Shown here piece after piece: positions 14,517-23,254 of a stretch of DNA of 34,568 bases. A program made the translations under genes and the position numbers. Each line of letters opens with the position of its first letter. The first letter of the stretch is position 1. Source of the stretch: SLAN01 sp964565375 (GTDB lineage Bacteria > Spirochaetota > Spirochaetia > DSM-27196 > SKKC01). The notes beneath the pieces were generated by a model. That model worked only from the letters and a program-made list of their open reading frames with translations, ran no database searches and had not been told where the DNA came from. The stretch is from NCBI GenBank assembly GCA_964565375.1, contig CAZMEV010000020.1, forward strand, positions 1 through 34,568, given 5' to 3'.

Positions 14517-17287
14517 ACGTTCTTCTGAGCTGGACCTGGTACAATAGCCGTCGCAGCCCGCTTTTTCTCGCCGTCATTGCGGGGGTTCTCGCGATTGTCA
14601 TCGCCGGTGGCACAGCGCTGTCGTCAATCCTGTTCAGCGAAAGGTCTTCTGAGCCACGGGAGCGGCGTGGGGTTTTTGAGGCTGATTTCAACGAGTACCG
14701 CGGGAGTGAGGCGACGCTGCCCGACGGCATGTTTGTCACCGCCGAAGACGGTGATGGCAGGTCCATAGGAGAGGCGTTCTATCCGTTCACCGGCGCACAT
14801 CTCGAACAGCGCGGTGATAACTTTTCCGGTTTCGGCGCGTTTACCTCGGATGAACGTAACTACTCGTTCGGCATTCGCGAGCGGGGAGACGTAGACCTTC
14901 AGGACTCCCGTCTTTTTCTGGAATTCGAAAACGAGTTCTCCGATGCCATTGTCGGCTTTATTGTAAGTTATGACGTGGAAGCGTGGATGCGAGGGGAACG
15001 CGACAACCGTATTCGCCTTAAATACCACAGCGACACCAGTGGGTTCAGCGCGATTGACAGCATAATTTCAACATCCAACCCCGCAGGTGCGGCGGACGGA
15101 GAGGATCGTGAGTATATCGACGGCTCGCGCGCTGAAAACCGCACCACCGTTCGTATTGGATTCATGCTGGATGAACTGACTGGTGATCCTAGCCTGGGTT
15201 TTGAGGGCTATGACCAGCTTGCCCCCGGCGAAACCGGTTACCTGCGGTGGCAGTATTCTAACGACGAGATCACCGACGGAAGCCTTCGAAGTGCGCTCGC
15301 GTTGAACAATATCAGGGTAGAACCGGTGTTCGAAGGGGATACTGACGACGCAGAGGCGGAAGAGAAGCTTTCCGGATCACTGACCTTCAGTCGTACGTCC
15401 GGCTTTCACGACGATCCGGGTGAGTTGCACCTCAATTCTTCACTCGAGGGTGCAGATATCTATTACACGCTTGACGGATCGGTTCCTGACCCGGATTTCG
15501 TTATGAGCGATGAGCAGTGGAGCGAGACCCCGCGAGAGACGAGAAGGCGAACGTTTCACTACAATAATGCTATTGACGTCGAAGCAGAACTCGCGCGGGC
15601 AAACGACATTACCGATATTCCCACGAGTATTCAGACAGATGAGTGGGCCTGGAGTGAACCTTCGGAGGATGTTAACAAAGCGGCAGTAGTTCGTGCGGTG
15701 GCAATATCCGATCACTCGCGTTCGACGTATCGTGCAGAATCCTATTTTCGGGGCGGCGAAAAGGGCGAAAATCCGCACGATCTACCCGTATGGAGCATAC
15801 TGACCAATCGAGAAAACCTGTTCGACCCGGATATCGGAATCTACGTGCCCGGCGAAGGCGAGCCTCCCAACAACTATCGGCACTCCGGCCGGGAGTGGGA
15901 ACGCGAGGCACACATGGAGTTCTTCGAAAACGGTGACCGAACCATGCGACAGGATCTGGGTATCCGGATCCATGGTGGGTTCTCGCGTTCGCTGCCCCAG
16001 AAGTCACTCAGGCTTTACTCGAGAAGCGACTACGGCACCAGTCGGCTGAACAACCGCTTTTTCGACTCAAAGGAGATGGATGATTTTAACCGTCTTCTGC
16101 TTCGAAACGGAGGCAACGAGTGGTACAGAACCATGCTCGCGGATCCTGTCATGCAGACGCTGGTTGAGCATCTCAACTTCGATACGCAGCATCACAGGCC
16201 TTCGGTACTCTACATTAACGGTGAGTACTGGGGCATACACAAAATACGTGACCGGTATGATCACCATTACGTGGAAACGCATTACGACATTCCACGCGAC
16301 GAGGTAGCGATCGTCGAGCATCTGGGGTCGGGACGGGACCAGCAGGAGCAGGTGCATACCGGAGATGCAGGGGATAACGAACCGTTTATCGAGTTTCGAC
16401 AGAGCCTTACCGCCGGAGAAATTACGTCCCGCGAGGAAGTCGAGGAACATATGGTACTCGACGGATGGCTCGACTACATTGTCGCCCAGGTGTACGCGGG
16501 TAACTACGACTGGCCGCAGAATAATCAACGGTACTGGCGCTATACCGGTGACGATGTGACCGATGAGCCCGGCCCGAGGGACGGACGCTGGAGGTGGACC
16601 ATGCACGACCTCACCCGGTCATTCGGGCACGATGATACGCTGCATTTTAATATGGTCGAATGGATATTCGGAGATGGAGACCTGTTTCACCCCTTCTATG
16701 AGTATAATGGCCATTACAACCATGAACAGCCGTTTGAGTTTATTCAGGCGCTTATCGCTATTGATGAAATCCGGGAAGCGCTTCTCGGCCGGTTCGGCAT
16801 GCACCTTTCAACCACTCTTAGCCCGGAACGCGCCTCATCCCGGATAGACACCCTGATCGACCAGATCGAGCACGAAGTACCGCGACATATTGAGCGATGG
16901 AATGCACCGGAGACCCTCGAGGAATGGTGGACCTATGCCGACGAAATGTACGAAGCAGCGGAATTGAGGCCGTCCATTGTACGACAGCACCTGTCGAGCC
17001 ATTTCGACGAAATAGATGGCGAGGTGGATGCCGTGGTTCATACGGCGGGCGAGGATCTGGTTCTGAACTCGGTTGTTCTTGGTGAGAACACACCGGGAAT
17101 TACCCTTGAAGAGAAGATGTGGAGCGGAACGCTGTTTGCCGGTGTTCCGGTGGTACTCGAATCGGAAGAACGTGACCTTTCAGAGACTCGTGTCACACCC
17201 GAAGAGCACGTATCATCGCTTGAACGCTCGAGTGACCGGATACGGTTTATTCCAAGTGATTCCTTTGAGATTCATACGGTAGACTGA
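14513..17287 (+). CDS. Large exported CotH-kinase-family protein
   Basis: A 924-residue acidic protein with an N-terminal membrane anchor or uncleaved signal (about 17-40), so most of it is extracytoplasmic. Residues about 50-290 form a beta-rich region that includes LALNNIRVEP and resembles sugar-binding or lectin-like domains. A CHB_HEX_C-type segment with YYTLDGSVPDP follows at about 322-332. The CotH kinase domain occupies about the second half: ILTNRENLFDPDIGIYV, IHGGFSRSLPQKSLRLY, NGEYWGIHKIRDRYDHHYV and RWRWTMHDLTRSFGHD. CotH kinases phosphorylate spore-coat proteins in Bacillus, but the family is common in non-sporulating bacteria. It is translationally coupled to the aminotransferase by an ATGA overlap. 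Its target here is unknown. Confidence 0.85.
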   Translation: MNVLLSWTWYNSRRSPLFLAVIAGVLAIVIAGGTALSSILFSERSSEPRERRGVFEADFNEYRGSEATLPDGMFVTAEDGDGRSIGEAFYPFTGAHLEQRGDNFSGFGAFTSDERNYSFGIRERGDVDLQDSRLFLEFENEFSDAIVGFIVSYDVEAWMRGERDNRIRLKYHSDTSGFSAIDSIISTSNPAGAADGEDREYIDGSRAENRTTVRIGFMLDELTGDPSLGFEGYDQLAPGETGYLRWQYSNDEITDGSLRSALALNNIRVEPVFEGDTDDAEAEEKLSGSLTFSRTSGFHDDPGELHLNSSLEGADIYYTLDGSVPDPDFVMSDEQWSETPRETRRRTFHYNNAIDVEAELARANDITDIPTSIQTDEWAWSEPSEDVNKAAVVRAVAISDHSRSTYRAESYFRGGEKGENPHDLPVWSILTNRENLFDPDIGIYVPGEGEPPNNYRHSGREWEREAHMEFFENGDRTMRQDLGIRIHGGFSRSLPQKSLRLYSRSDYGTSRLNNRFFDSKEMDDFNRLLLRNGGNEWYRTMLADPVMQTLVEHLNFDTQHHRPSVLYINGEYWGIHKIRDRYDHHYVETHYDIPRDEVAIVEHLGSGRDQQEQVHTGDAGDNEPFIEFRQSLTAGEITSREEVEEHMVLDGWLDYIVAQVYAGNYDWPQNNQRYWRYTGDDVTDEPGPRDGRWRWTMHDLTRSFGHDDTLHFNMVEWIFGDGDLFHPFYEYNGHYNHEQPFEFIQALIAIDEIREALLGRFGMHLSTTLSPERASSRIDTLIDQIEHEVPRHIERWNAPETLEEWWTYADEMYEAAELRPSIVRQHLSSHFDEIDGEVDAVVHTAGEDLVLNSVVLGENTPGITLEEKMWSGTLFAGVPVVLESEERDLSETRVTPEEHVSSLERSSDRIRFIPSDSFEIHTVD

Positions 17288-17360
17288 CTATATCCTCTGG
17301 CTGTGCGCTTGCCGGAACGTTCGCCGCATAACTACACTGTAAGGATCGGATGAATGACTC

Positions 17361-18665
17361 ATGAAAAGGCCCGCCGGGCAGGCTCGGATTAATACGCTCC
17401 TAACCAGGGCCGAGCAGCGCGATTTTACCGGATACGCCTATATATCGTTCCACGTGATAGCGATCCTCATTGGTGTAACCGCGAGTGCATGGAGTCTGTA
17501 CCTGAACGCTCCGTACCATTTTGTTATCGGGTTCTTCTTTTCTTTTGGGCTGGTGGCCTCACTTCTCCTCTGGTACTACATCGGGGACAATGCAAGCAGA
17601 ATGTTTGCGCTGGCGGTTGTGCCGGCCGGGGTCATGGCACTTCAGGTGGCCGGCGTACTGTTCTCGCTGACGGAGTTTGAATTCAGAATTTTTCCTGCTG
17701 CCTTTGCGCTTGTGTGCATTACACTTGCAGGTTTCTCCGGCCGCAACTGGAAAGTGTTCGTCTGGATCTCACTTGTTGCCGGTCTTTCCATAGCAACGCT
17801 CGAGTGGTATTTCTTCCGGCAGGGACAGAGCACAACTGTCGAAGGGTTGCTTATGCTTGCGTTGTTCGGATTTACCACTTTTGCCGCTTACGAGTTCATG
17901 ATTACCCGAAAGCAGCTGGTTCGATCCCGTGAGCAGGCGGAAGAAGCCTCGCGACTGAAGTCCAGATTTATTTCCAATATGAGTCATGAGATCCGGACTC
18001 CGCTGGCCGGTATTGTCGGACTGTCGAACCTGATTACCATGACCGAGACGGATGCCGAGCGCTCCCGCCTTATTAAACAGCTTCAGGAAACGACAGAGAC
18101 GCTGAGACAACAAGTGGACGAAATGCTGGATTTCCAGTACCTCGAAACGGCGAAAGCGGAGCCGGCATTTCGCGACCGCGTAGTTATTCCCGACTTTCTC
18201 GAACAGTGCCTCGAGCCATACAGAAAGCAGGCGGAAAGCTCTGGACTCACATTCGAGTTCAGACCGGCAGATGAGGCTGCGAAAGCAGTCTTGCTGGACA
18301 AGCATCGGGTTTGTACTGCCGTGCAGGATGTCGTTGGAAACGCGGTGAAGTTCACGCTTAGCGGATCGATACGTGTTACGGTTTCAAGGCTGTCGGTGTC
18401 ATCGTCGGCGGAGAATACATCGTGGCTTGAGATATCAGTGTCTGATACCGGCGTTGGAATGAACGAAGCCGTACGTGAACAGGCGCTGCAGCCATTCGTA
18501 CAGGGCGACGACAGCTATAGTAAACGGTTTCCCGGAAAGGGGCTCGGACTTGCGCGGGCAAGTCTTGCCTTGCGTCAGGCGGGTGGAACGTTGGATATTG
18601 TCAGCAATCCCGGTTCGGGTACAACTGTTGATATAGGCCTGCCTGTGTCCGTCGAGCAGGAATAG
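17361..18665 (+). CDS. Membrane sensor histidine kinase
   Basis: A 434-residue inner-membrane kinase. Residues about 25-180 form six hydrophobic helices with short loops and no large periplasmic domain, so the stimulus is probably sensed in or at the membrane. A short coiled-coil leads to the HisKA domain with phospho-acceptor His209 (SNMSHEIRTPL). The HATPase_c domain shows N-box (VVGNAVKFT), G1 (VSDTGVGM), F-box (LQPFVQGDDSYSKRF) and G2 (GKGLGLA). There is no receiver domain and no adjacent response regulator, so it is an orphan kinase or feeds a distant partner. It lies 73 bp after the CotH gene in the same direction; co-transcription is possible but not evident. Confidence 0.9.
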   Translation: MKRPAGQARINTLLTRAEQRDFTGYAYISFHVIAILIGVTASAWSLYLNAPYHFVIGFFFSFGLVASLLLWYYIGDNASRMFALAVVPAGVMALQVAGVLFSLTEFEFRIFPAAFALVCITLAGFSGRNWKVFVWISLVAGLSIATLEWYFFRQGQSTTVEGLLMLALFGFTTFAAYEFMITRKQLVRSREQAEEASRLKSRFISNMSHEIRTPLAGIVGLSNLITMTETDAERSRLIKQLQETTETLRQQVDEMLDFQYLETAKAEPAFRDRVVIPDFLEQCLEPYRKQAESSGLTFEFRPADEAAKAVLLDKHRVCTAVQDVVGNAVKFTLSGSIRVTVSRLSVSSSAENTSWLEISVSDTGVGMNEAVREQALQPFVQGDDSYSKRFPGKGLGLARASLALRQAGGTLDIVSNPGSGTTVDIGLPVSVEQE

Positions 18666-18701
18666 TCGGGCAGCGATCGTCGGGCAGCGATCGTCGGGCA
18701 G
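18665..18701. repeat. 14-bp tandem repeat after the histidine kinase stop
   Basis: The 14-bp unit GTCGGGCAGCGATC occurs at 18665-18678 and 18679-18692, with a 9-bp partial third copy at 18693-18701. It begins at the last base of the kinase stop codon and lies in the gap before the aminopeptidase gene. It has no terminator-like T-run; it looks like replication slippage. Confidence 0.8.
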
Positions 18702-18760
18702 GGCTAAGCGACTTAAGAACTCAACATAACACAACAATGAAGAAGGTTTTTGCAGGATCA

Positions 18761-20092
18761 ATGAGCACATTTATAGAATACCTTGATAACTCGATCTGTT
18801 CTGCGCTCGCCGCTGATGAGAGCGCGCGGCTCTTGCGTGACGCCGGAGTCCACGAAGTGCGCGAAGATGACGCCTGGCCGGAAGAGGCGGGCTCAGCATA
18901 TTTCATACGACGCCCGAATGGAGGTCTCGTGGCAGTGCGGCAGGGCAGTGTTTCGCCGGTTGAAGCGGGATTTCGCGTTCTCGCGGCACACACCGACAGC
19001 CCGGCTCTGAAACTGAAGCCGGAGGGACTTCATAGAAAACAGGGAGGGACGTATGTGCCGGTGGAGATATACGGAGGACCTATACGCTCGACCTGGCTCG
19101 ACCGGGAGCTGCTGCTTACCGGCCGAGCGGTACTGCGCACCGAAGACGGCAGTCTGAAGTCCCGAAACTTCAGCACACAGGAGCCATGTGCCGTTATTCC
19201 GAACGTTGCCATTCATTTGAACCGCGACGTGAACAAGGGCTTTGAGTACAATGCGCAGGATCATCTGCAGCTGAGAATCACCATCTCCGGCAGTGACTCG
19301 TATCGCAAGGCCAACCCGGATGATGGAAGTGTCCCAAATGACGCCTCTGAGCGGGCGGAATTCTGGGCGCTTATCGCTTCGAAGCTCAATTGCAGGGTCG
19401 AGGATATTGTAGCGGCAGATATATTCGCTGCGGATGCTGCTGGGGCGTGTATCCTGTCCGACCGGGAAACGATCGTTTCGGGTCGTCTCGATAATCTGGC
19501 GGGATGCTACTCAAACATTCAGGCGTTTCTGAATGCCGAGCCGGGAAATCCTACCCACATTCTTGCTTTGTTCGATAACGAAGAAATCGGCAGCCGAACA
19601 GCCGCCGGCGCGGACTCCGGATTCCTTGAAAGTGTTCTTTCGCGCCTGCTTCCCGAAAGCATGGCCGAACGGGCACATGCGACACGAAGAAGTATGCTCG
19701 TATCCAACGACGGGGCGCATGCGTTGCATGATGCTTATGCAGGCAAATATGACCCTGACTATGCTCCGGCGCTTGGCGCAGGCCCGGTGCTTAAAACAAA
19801 TGCCCAGTACCGGTATGCCAGTACGAGCGATGGAATCGCAGTCGTACTGGAGACCGCCAGGCGAAACGGAATCCAGCTTCAGTATCTTGCCGGGCGAAGC
19901 GATATGCGCACCGGCTCGACGATCGGGCCGTTCAGCTGGTCACGAACCGGTTTCTGCACCGTTGATATGGGAATTCCGATGATGGCAATGCACAGCATCC
20001 GGGAAACGGCCAATATGACCGATATTCGCGATATTTCCGGACTTCTCACCTCACTTCTCGAGCTCAGTGCGGAGAGTCTTCCTGATTCATGA
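18761..20092 (+). CDS. M18-family metallo-aminopeptidase
   Basis: A 443-residue cytoplasmic aspartyl-aminopeptidase-type dizinc peptidase that trims N-terminal acidic or neutral residues from peptides. Metal and catalytic residues are readable in order: His77 (AAHTDSP), Asp244 (GRLDNL), Glu274 and Glu275 (FDNEEIGS), Asp317 (SNDGAHA) and His411 (MAMHSIRE). Length is normal for the family. An earlier in-frame ATG at 18737 adds eight residues but lacks a ribosome-binding site; ATG 18761 is preceded by AGGATCA and is preferred. Its stop overlaps the methyltransferase start by 4 bp. Confidence 0.92.
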   Translation: MSTFIEYLDNSICSALAADESARLLRDAGVHEVREDDAWPEEAGSAYFIRRPNGGLVAVRQGSVSPVEAGFRVLAAHTDSPALKLKPEGLHRKQGGTYVPVEIYGGPIRSTWLDRELLLTGRAVLRTEDGSLKSRNFSTQEPCAVIPNVAIHLNRDVNKGFEYNAQDHLQLRITISGSDSYRKANPDDGSVPNDASERAEFWALIASKLNCRVEDIVAADIFAADAAGACILSDRETIVSGRLDNLAGCYSNIQAFLNAEPGNPTHILALFDNEEIGSRTAAGADSGFLESVLSRLLPESMAERAHATRRSMLVSNDGAHALHDAYAGKYDPDYAPALGAGPVLKTNAQYRYASTSDGIAVVLETARRNGIQLQYLAGRSDMRTGSTIGPFSWSRTGFCTVDMGIPMMAMHSIRETANMTDIRDISGLLTSLLELSAESLPDS

Positions 20093-21423
20093 GTGACTTC
20101 AAGCAGGAGGCGCCTGACTTCCTCGAGGAGGCGGTGGAGCGATTCCGCGCCATTGCCGGTTGCGGAAGTGAAAGCCTGGAGCGGTGGTGCTATAAATCCG
20201 TCTCCCTCACCTGGCTTGGTGTGCGATGCGATTACGGCCTCAGTCATGCAGCGTTCAGCAGCGACCGGATCGATGACGGCTCGAAACGTCTGCTTGATGC
20301 ACTCGCCGCCCGGATCGAGGCCACGGAGCGGCGGCATAGATCCGGTCATGATGACGGGTGGAATGGACGCAGTGTTTACGATATCGGGTGTGGGGTTGGT
20401 GTGCTCGGGATTGCTGCGGCCGCTTCCCTTGGTGCCGATCGTCTGGTTCTCGAGGATCGGGATTCCTTTTCGGTCGCGCTCGCCTGCCTGAACGCGTGGC
20501 GAAACCGTCTTTCCGCGGAGATTGTCCCCAATTCAGCCCCGACAGGCGCGAGATCGTTCGCGCCTGTTGATCTCGTGTTGTGTAATATACCGGCCAAAGC
20601 GGGAGCCTCAATTCACCGGCTGATGCTCCAACACGCGGTTTCACATCTTCTACCAGGCGGCCTTGCTGGATTCGTAGTCGTGCGAACGCTTGCCGCCTCG
20701 GTGGAGCGGAACCTCGATACCATGCCGGTGAGAGTTGAGCGGATCGACGGACCTGGACACACGGTATTTATCGTGGATCGGGTGCAAGCCCGGGACAACG
20801 ATTCCGGCGCTTTGACATACTCCCGGGATGACGAAGCCTCATATCTTCGTGATGAGTATGTCGGCGACAGAAGTCGATTTCAACTCGCAAAAACAACGTA
20901 TTCGCTCAATACAATTGAAGGCTTACCCGAATTCGACGGCCCTTCCTATATGACCCGCATGCTTGTGAAACTGGGACTCGAATATGGACAGGACAAGCAC
21001 GTACTCGCTGTTGATGACGGGCCAGGACATCTCGCAGCGGCACTTTCACCACGCTGCTCCCGGATGTGTTGCGCAAGTCGGAACGCTCTTGCAGCATATG
21101 CCCACGAGCAACTTATATTCGGCGGCCGGCCGAGGCGAGGCAAGCGAAACGGCATTTCCGCGCTGGTTGAACGCCCTGCGGTGCTCGCGCCGCACGTTCC
21201 GCAACAGGGATTAATAGTACTGCCGGTGGTTCCCGAGCCATACACACCGGTTTTCGACGAGCTTCAACAGCTTTTCGAGCGGATCAGCGAACAACGAAGT
21301 CAGTGTATCGTCGCGGGCAACTCATCTGCAATTTCCCGGCTGGAGAAACTGAAGCTTCCACTTTCAATCCGGCGGCGTGCGAAAAGCAGAGGAGTGCGAG
21401 GACTGGTGCTCGCGCCGTTCTGA
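20089..21423 (+). CDS. Two-domain class I SAM-dependent methyltransferase (MTS-like)
   Basis: A 444-residue protein. The N-terminal half is a methyltransferase-small-like domain with a substrate-entry strand (LGVRCDYGLSHAAFSSDRID), SAM motif I DIGCGVG (98-104), and a motif IV CNIPAK (165-170) replacing the usual N-P-P-[FY]. The C-terminal half (about 285-444) looks like a second, eroded Rossmann unit (HVLAVDDGPGHLAAAL) lacking a catalytic tetrapeptide. RsmC and RlmG also have two such halves, but there the C-terminal one is active, so the order is reversed here. The substrate may be rRNA, protein or a small molecule; I cannot tell. It is translationally coupled to the aminopeptidase gene. Confidence 0.7.
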   Translation: MSDFKQEAPDFLEEAVERFRAIAGCGSESLERWCYKSVSLTWLGVRCDYGLSHAAFSSDRIDDGSKRLLDALAARIEATERRHRSGHDDGWNGRSVYDIGCGVGVLGIAAAASLGADRLVLEDRDSFSVALACLNAWRNRLSAEIVPNSAPTGARSFAPVDLVLCNIPAKAGASIHRLMLQHAVSHLLPGGLAGFVVVRTLAASVERNLDTMPVRVERIDGPGHTVFIVDRVQARDNDSGALTYSRDDEASYLRDEYVGDRSRFQLAKTTYSLNTIEGLPEFDGPSYMTRMLVKLGLEYGQDKHVLAVDDGPGHLAAALSPRCSRMCCASRNALAAYAHEQLIFGGRPRRGKRNGISALVERPAVLAPHVPQQGLIVLPVVPEPYTPVFDELQQLFERISEQRSQCIVAGNSSAISRLEKLKLPLSIRRRAKSRGVRGLVLAPF

Positions 21424-21461
21424 CTGGCTTACGTACACCCGTGTTTTATGCAGCTGACTGG

Positions 21462-22145
21462 TTATGAACCGGATATCTGCTTGTACTGGTACACGGCGCT
21501 TTCCCACACCGGGTCCTCCGGCGGATCACAGCAAATGTCCACCTTCATTTTGCCCTCAGGGTGAAGGAAGGAGAGCGAATATGCGTGTAGATGAATGAGT
21601 CTGCGTCTGTTTCCCCGGCGGGCGCCGTATTTCTGGTCTCCCTTTATCGGACAGCCGATTGCTCCCAATTGCGCACGAAGCTGATGCGTTCGGCCGGTTT
21701 CGGGCCACAGCTCAAGGAACCAGTACCGATCACTTTGCCCGAAAACACGGTACCTCGTACGGCAGAATCGACCGTTTTCACGGAACTCGTCATAGCAGAT
21801 CGCTCTGTTTTTCCGGCGATCATGGATAACGTAGTGTTCGAGACAGCCCTCGCTGTCAAGAGGCGGTGCGGATACTGCGGCCCAGTATTGTTTTCGAACC
21901 TCACCGCTCGAAAAGAGCCTTCCCATTGCCGCAGCAGCGCTCCGGGTGCGCGCGTAGACTACGACGCCGGTTACAGGGATATCGAGTCTATGCACACTGA
22001 ACAGGGAAAGCCGGCTGCCGAGAGGATGCGAATGACGGATGAGTTCGGCGAGAGAGTCAGGCTCGTGGACCTGGGTTGTTCTGGGTAGATGTTTGTTTAC
22101 TGCGATAAGGTGCGAATCCTCGAATAGAACTTCAATTTCCGACAT
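21462..22145 (-). CDS. RluA-family RNA pseudouridine synthase
   Basis: A 227-residue pseudouridine synthase catalytic domain. The catalytic Asp55 lies in VHRLD, followed by IPVTG rather than the usual RDTSG. The later motif GRTHQLRAQLGAIGCPIKGDQKYG is diagnostic of the RluA family. There is no S4 RNA-binding domain at the N-terminus, so it is a short catalytic-core form like RluA or TruC-type enzymes; the target uridine is unknown. ATG 22145 has AGGAG seven bases upstream and is preferred over the longer open frame starting at 22166. It is convergent with the methyltransferase gene (38-bp gap) and divergent from the gene at 22208. Confidence 0.88.
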   Translation of the reverse strand: MSEIEVLFEDSHLIAVNKHLPRTTQVHEPDSLAELIRHSHPLGSRLSLFSVHRLDIPVTGVVVYARTRSAAAAMGRLFSSGEVRKQYWAAVSAPPLDSEGCLEHYVIHDRRKNRAICYDEFRENGRFCRTRYRVFGQSDRYWFLELWPETGRTHQLRAQLGAIGCPIKGDQKYGARRGNRRRLIHLHAYSLSFLHPEGKMKVDICCDPPEDPVWESAVYQYKQISGS

Positions 22146-22207
22146 TCCCCGAACTCCTGTACGCACGGCCGCATCCAGTGGTATGTTTCACGCCTGAGGT
22201 CCAAGGG

Positions 22208-22750
22208 ATGAATGACGAGGCACAATTCCCAGACGAGCTTACTGATTTTCTCTTTGAGTACGCCGAGGAAGTGACCCTGGCGTTCCCCGGTACCGACGCG
22301 GTTCCTCTGAATCTCAGTCTTGCATATTTCGAGTCTATTGTTTACCTGCAGTACCGGGTCAGTGTGTTATTGCCATATTTCCAGATTTCGCCGGACACTG
22401 TCGCCGAGGTAAATGAAGGAGTCCGTGTCCGCCTGCACCAGGAGTTTGTAAACGCGCAGACCTCCGTGCTGGAGCAGGAAATAGACCGGGGTGGATCAGA
22501 GTACCGACACATCGATCACGCGGCATTCAGCGAAGCCTGGTATCACCGATTGTTTGATGTGTATGCCGCACGTATGAGGCGTGCGTTGAACCCGAAGCGA
22601 AGATATATCTGGAATATCGGCCGGGTTCACGATGGCGAGCCGCCGTTCTCCCATGAGGAGAGCATAGAGTATGTCCATCGGGCCGAAATTCATCATGTCG
22701 TTCCGTTTCAGCGACTTGTGATTAACTTCTTCAACTATCAAATGGAATAG
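22208..22750 (+). CDS. Protein of unknown function
   Basis: A 180-residue soluble protein that I do not recognise. It is acidic at the N-terminus, mainly helical by composition, and has an aromatic- and Arg-rich middle (AWYHRLFDVYAARMRRALNPKRR would be cut to about residues 108-130). A His-rich stretch EIHHVVPFQRL lies near the C-terminus. No membrane helix or signal peptide is visible. GAGG at 22196-22199 favours ATG 22208 over an earlier start at 22178. It ends 3 bp before the GTG of the short asparaginase gene, so the two are very likely co-transcribed with the HD-domain gene. Confidence 0.6.
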   Translation: MNDEAQFPDELTDFLFEYAEEVTLAFPGTDAVPLNLSLAYFESIVYLQYRVSVLLPYFQISPDTVAEVNEGVRVRLHQEFVNAQTSVLEQEIDRGGSEYRHIDHAAFSEAWYHRLFDVYAARMRRALNPKRRYIWNIGRVHDGEPPFSHEESIEYVHRAEIHHVVPFQRLVINFFNYQME

Positions 22751-22753
22751 CCT

Positions 22754-23254
22754 GTGCCGGAGGAACCTGTTCGCCTCATAGTCACGGGAGGTACGTTCGA
22801 CAAAGCGTACGACTCTATTCGTGGAGAGCTTACCCTTTCGCGCACGCATCTACCGGACATCCTCACAACCGTAGGGTGTGTTGTTCCGGTTCGTCCGGTC
22901 GTACATTCGCTTAAGGACTCCCTTGAAATGGTTGCTGCGGACCGCGAGGCCATTGCTGGAATCTGTGAACGTTCATTGGAGCGACGTATTGTTATTACTC
23001 ATGGCACCGATACTATGACAGACACGGCGGATGTCATTGCAGCTCGAGCCCTCGAGAAAACAATATGCCTGACAGGCGCTATGGTGCCGTTCTCCGTTTC
23101 CGGCAGCGACGCATTGTTCAACCTTGGTGGCGCGTTCACCGCGGTCCAGACGCTGCCGGCAGGCGTCTACATTGTTATGAACGGGATAGTCTTTACCGCA
23201 GGAGCGGTACGAAAAAACAAAAAATCCGGAGTCTTCGAGGAGGTATCTCGATAA
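22754..23254 (+). CDS. Single-domain asparaginase-like protein
   Basis: A 166-residue protein corresponding only to the N-terminal domain of type I/II L-asparaginases. Both threonine motifs are present: Thr14 in TGGTFD and Thr85-Asp86 in HGTDTM. GAMVPF, SDALFNLGGAF and a Lys at about 154 in VRKNKK are also in place. The whole C-terminal domain, which in standard enzymes closes the neighbouring active site, is absent. Similar one-domain proteins occur in other bacteria, so this is probably not a pseudogene; whether they hydrolyse asparagine is unclear. The start codon is GTG, 3 bp after the upstream stop. The stop overlaps the next start by one base (TAATG). Confidence 0.8.
   Translation: MPEEPVRLIVTGGTFDKAYDSIRGELTLSRTHLPDILTTVGCVVPVRPVVHSLKDSLEMVAADREAIAGICERSLERRIVITHGTDTMTDTADVIAARALEKTICLTGAMVPFSVSGSDALFNLGGAFTAVQTLPAGVYIVMNGIVFTAGAVRKNKKSGVFEEVSR

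Noticed and set aside
14513..17287. Sporulation locus suggested by CotH
   Set aside because: CotH-family kinases are widespread in non-sporulating bacteria and no other sporulation gene is present.
22754..23254. Truncated asparaginase pseudogene
   Set aside because: The frame is intact, has proper spacing to its neighbours, keeps the catalytic motifs, and single-domain homologues exist elsewhere; no trace of a lost C-terminal domain follows.
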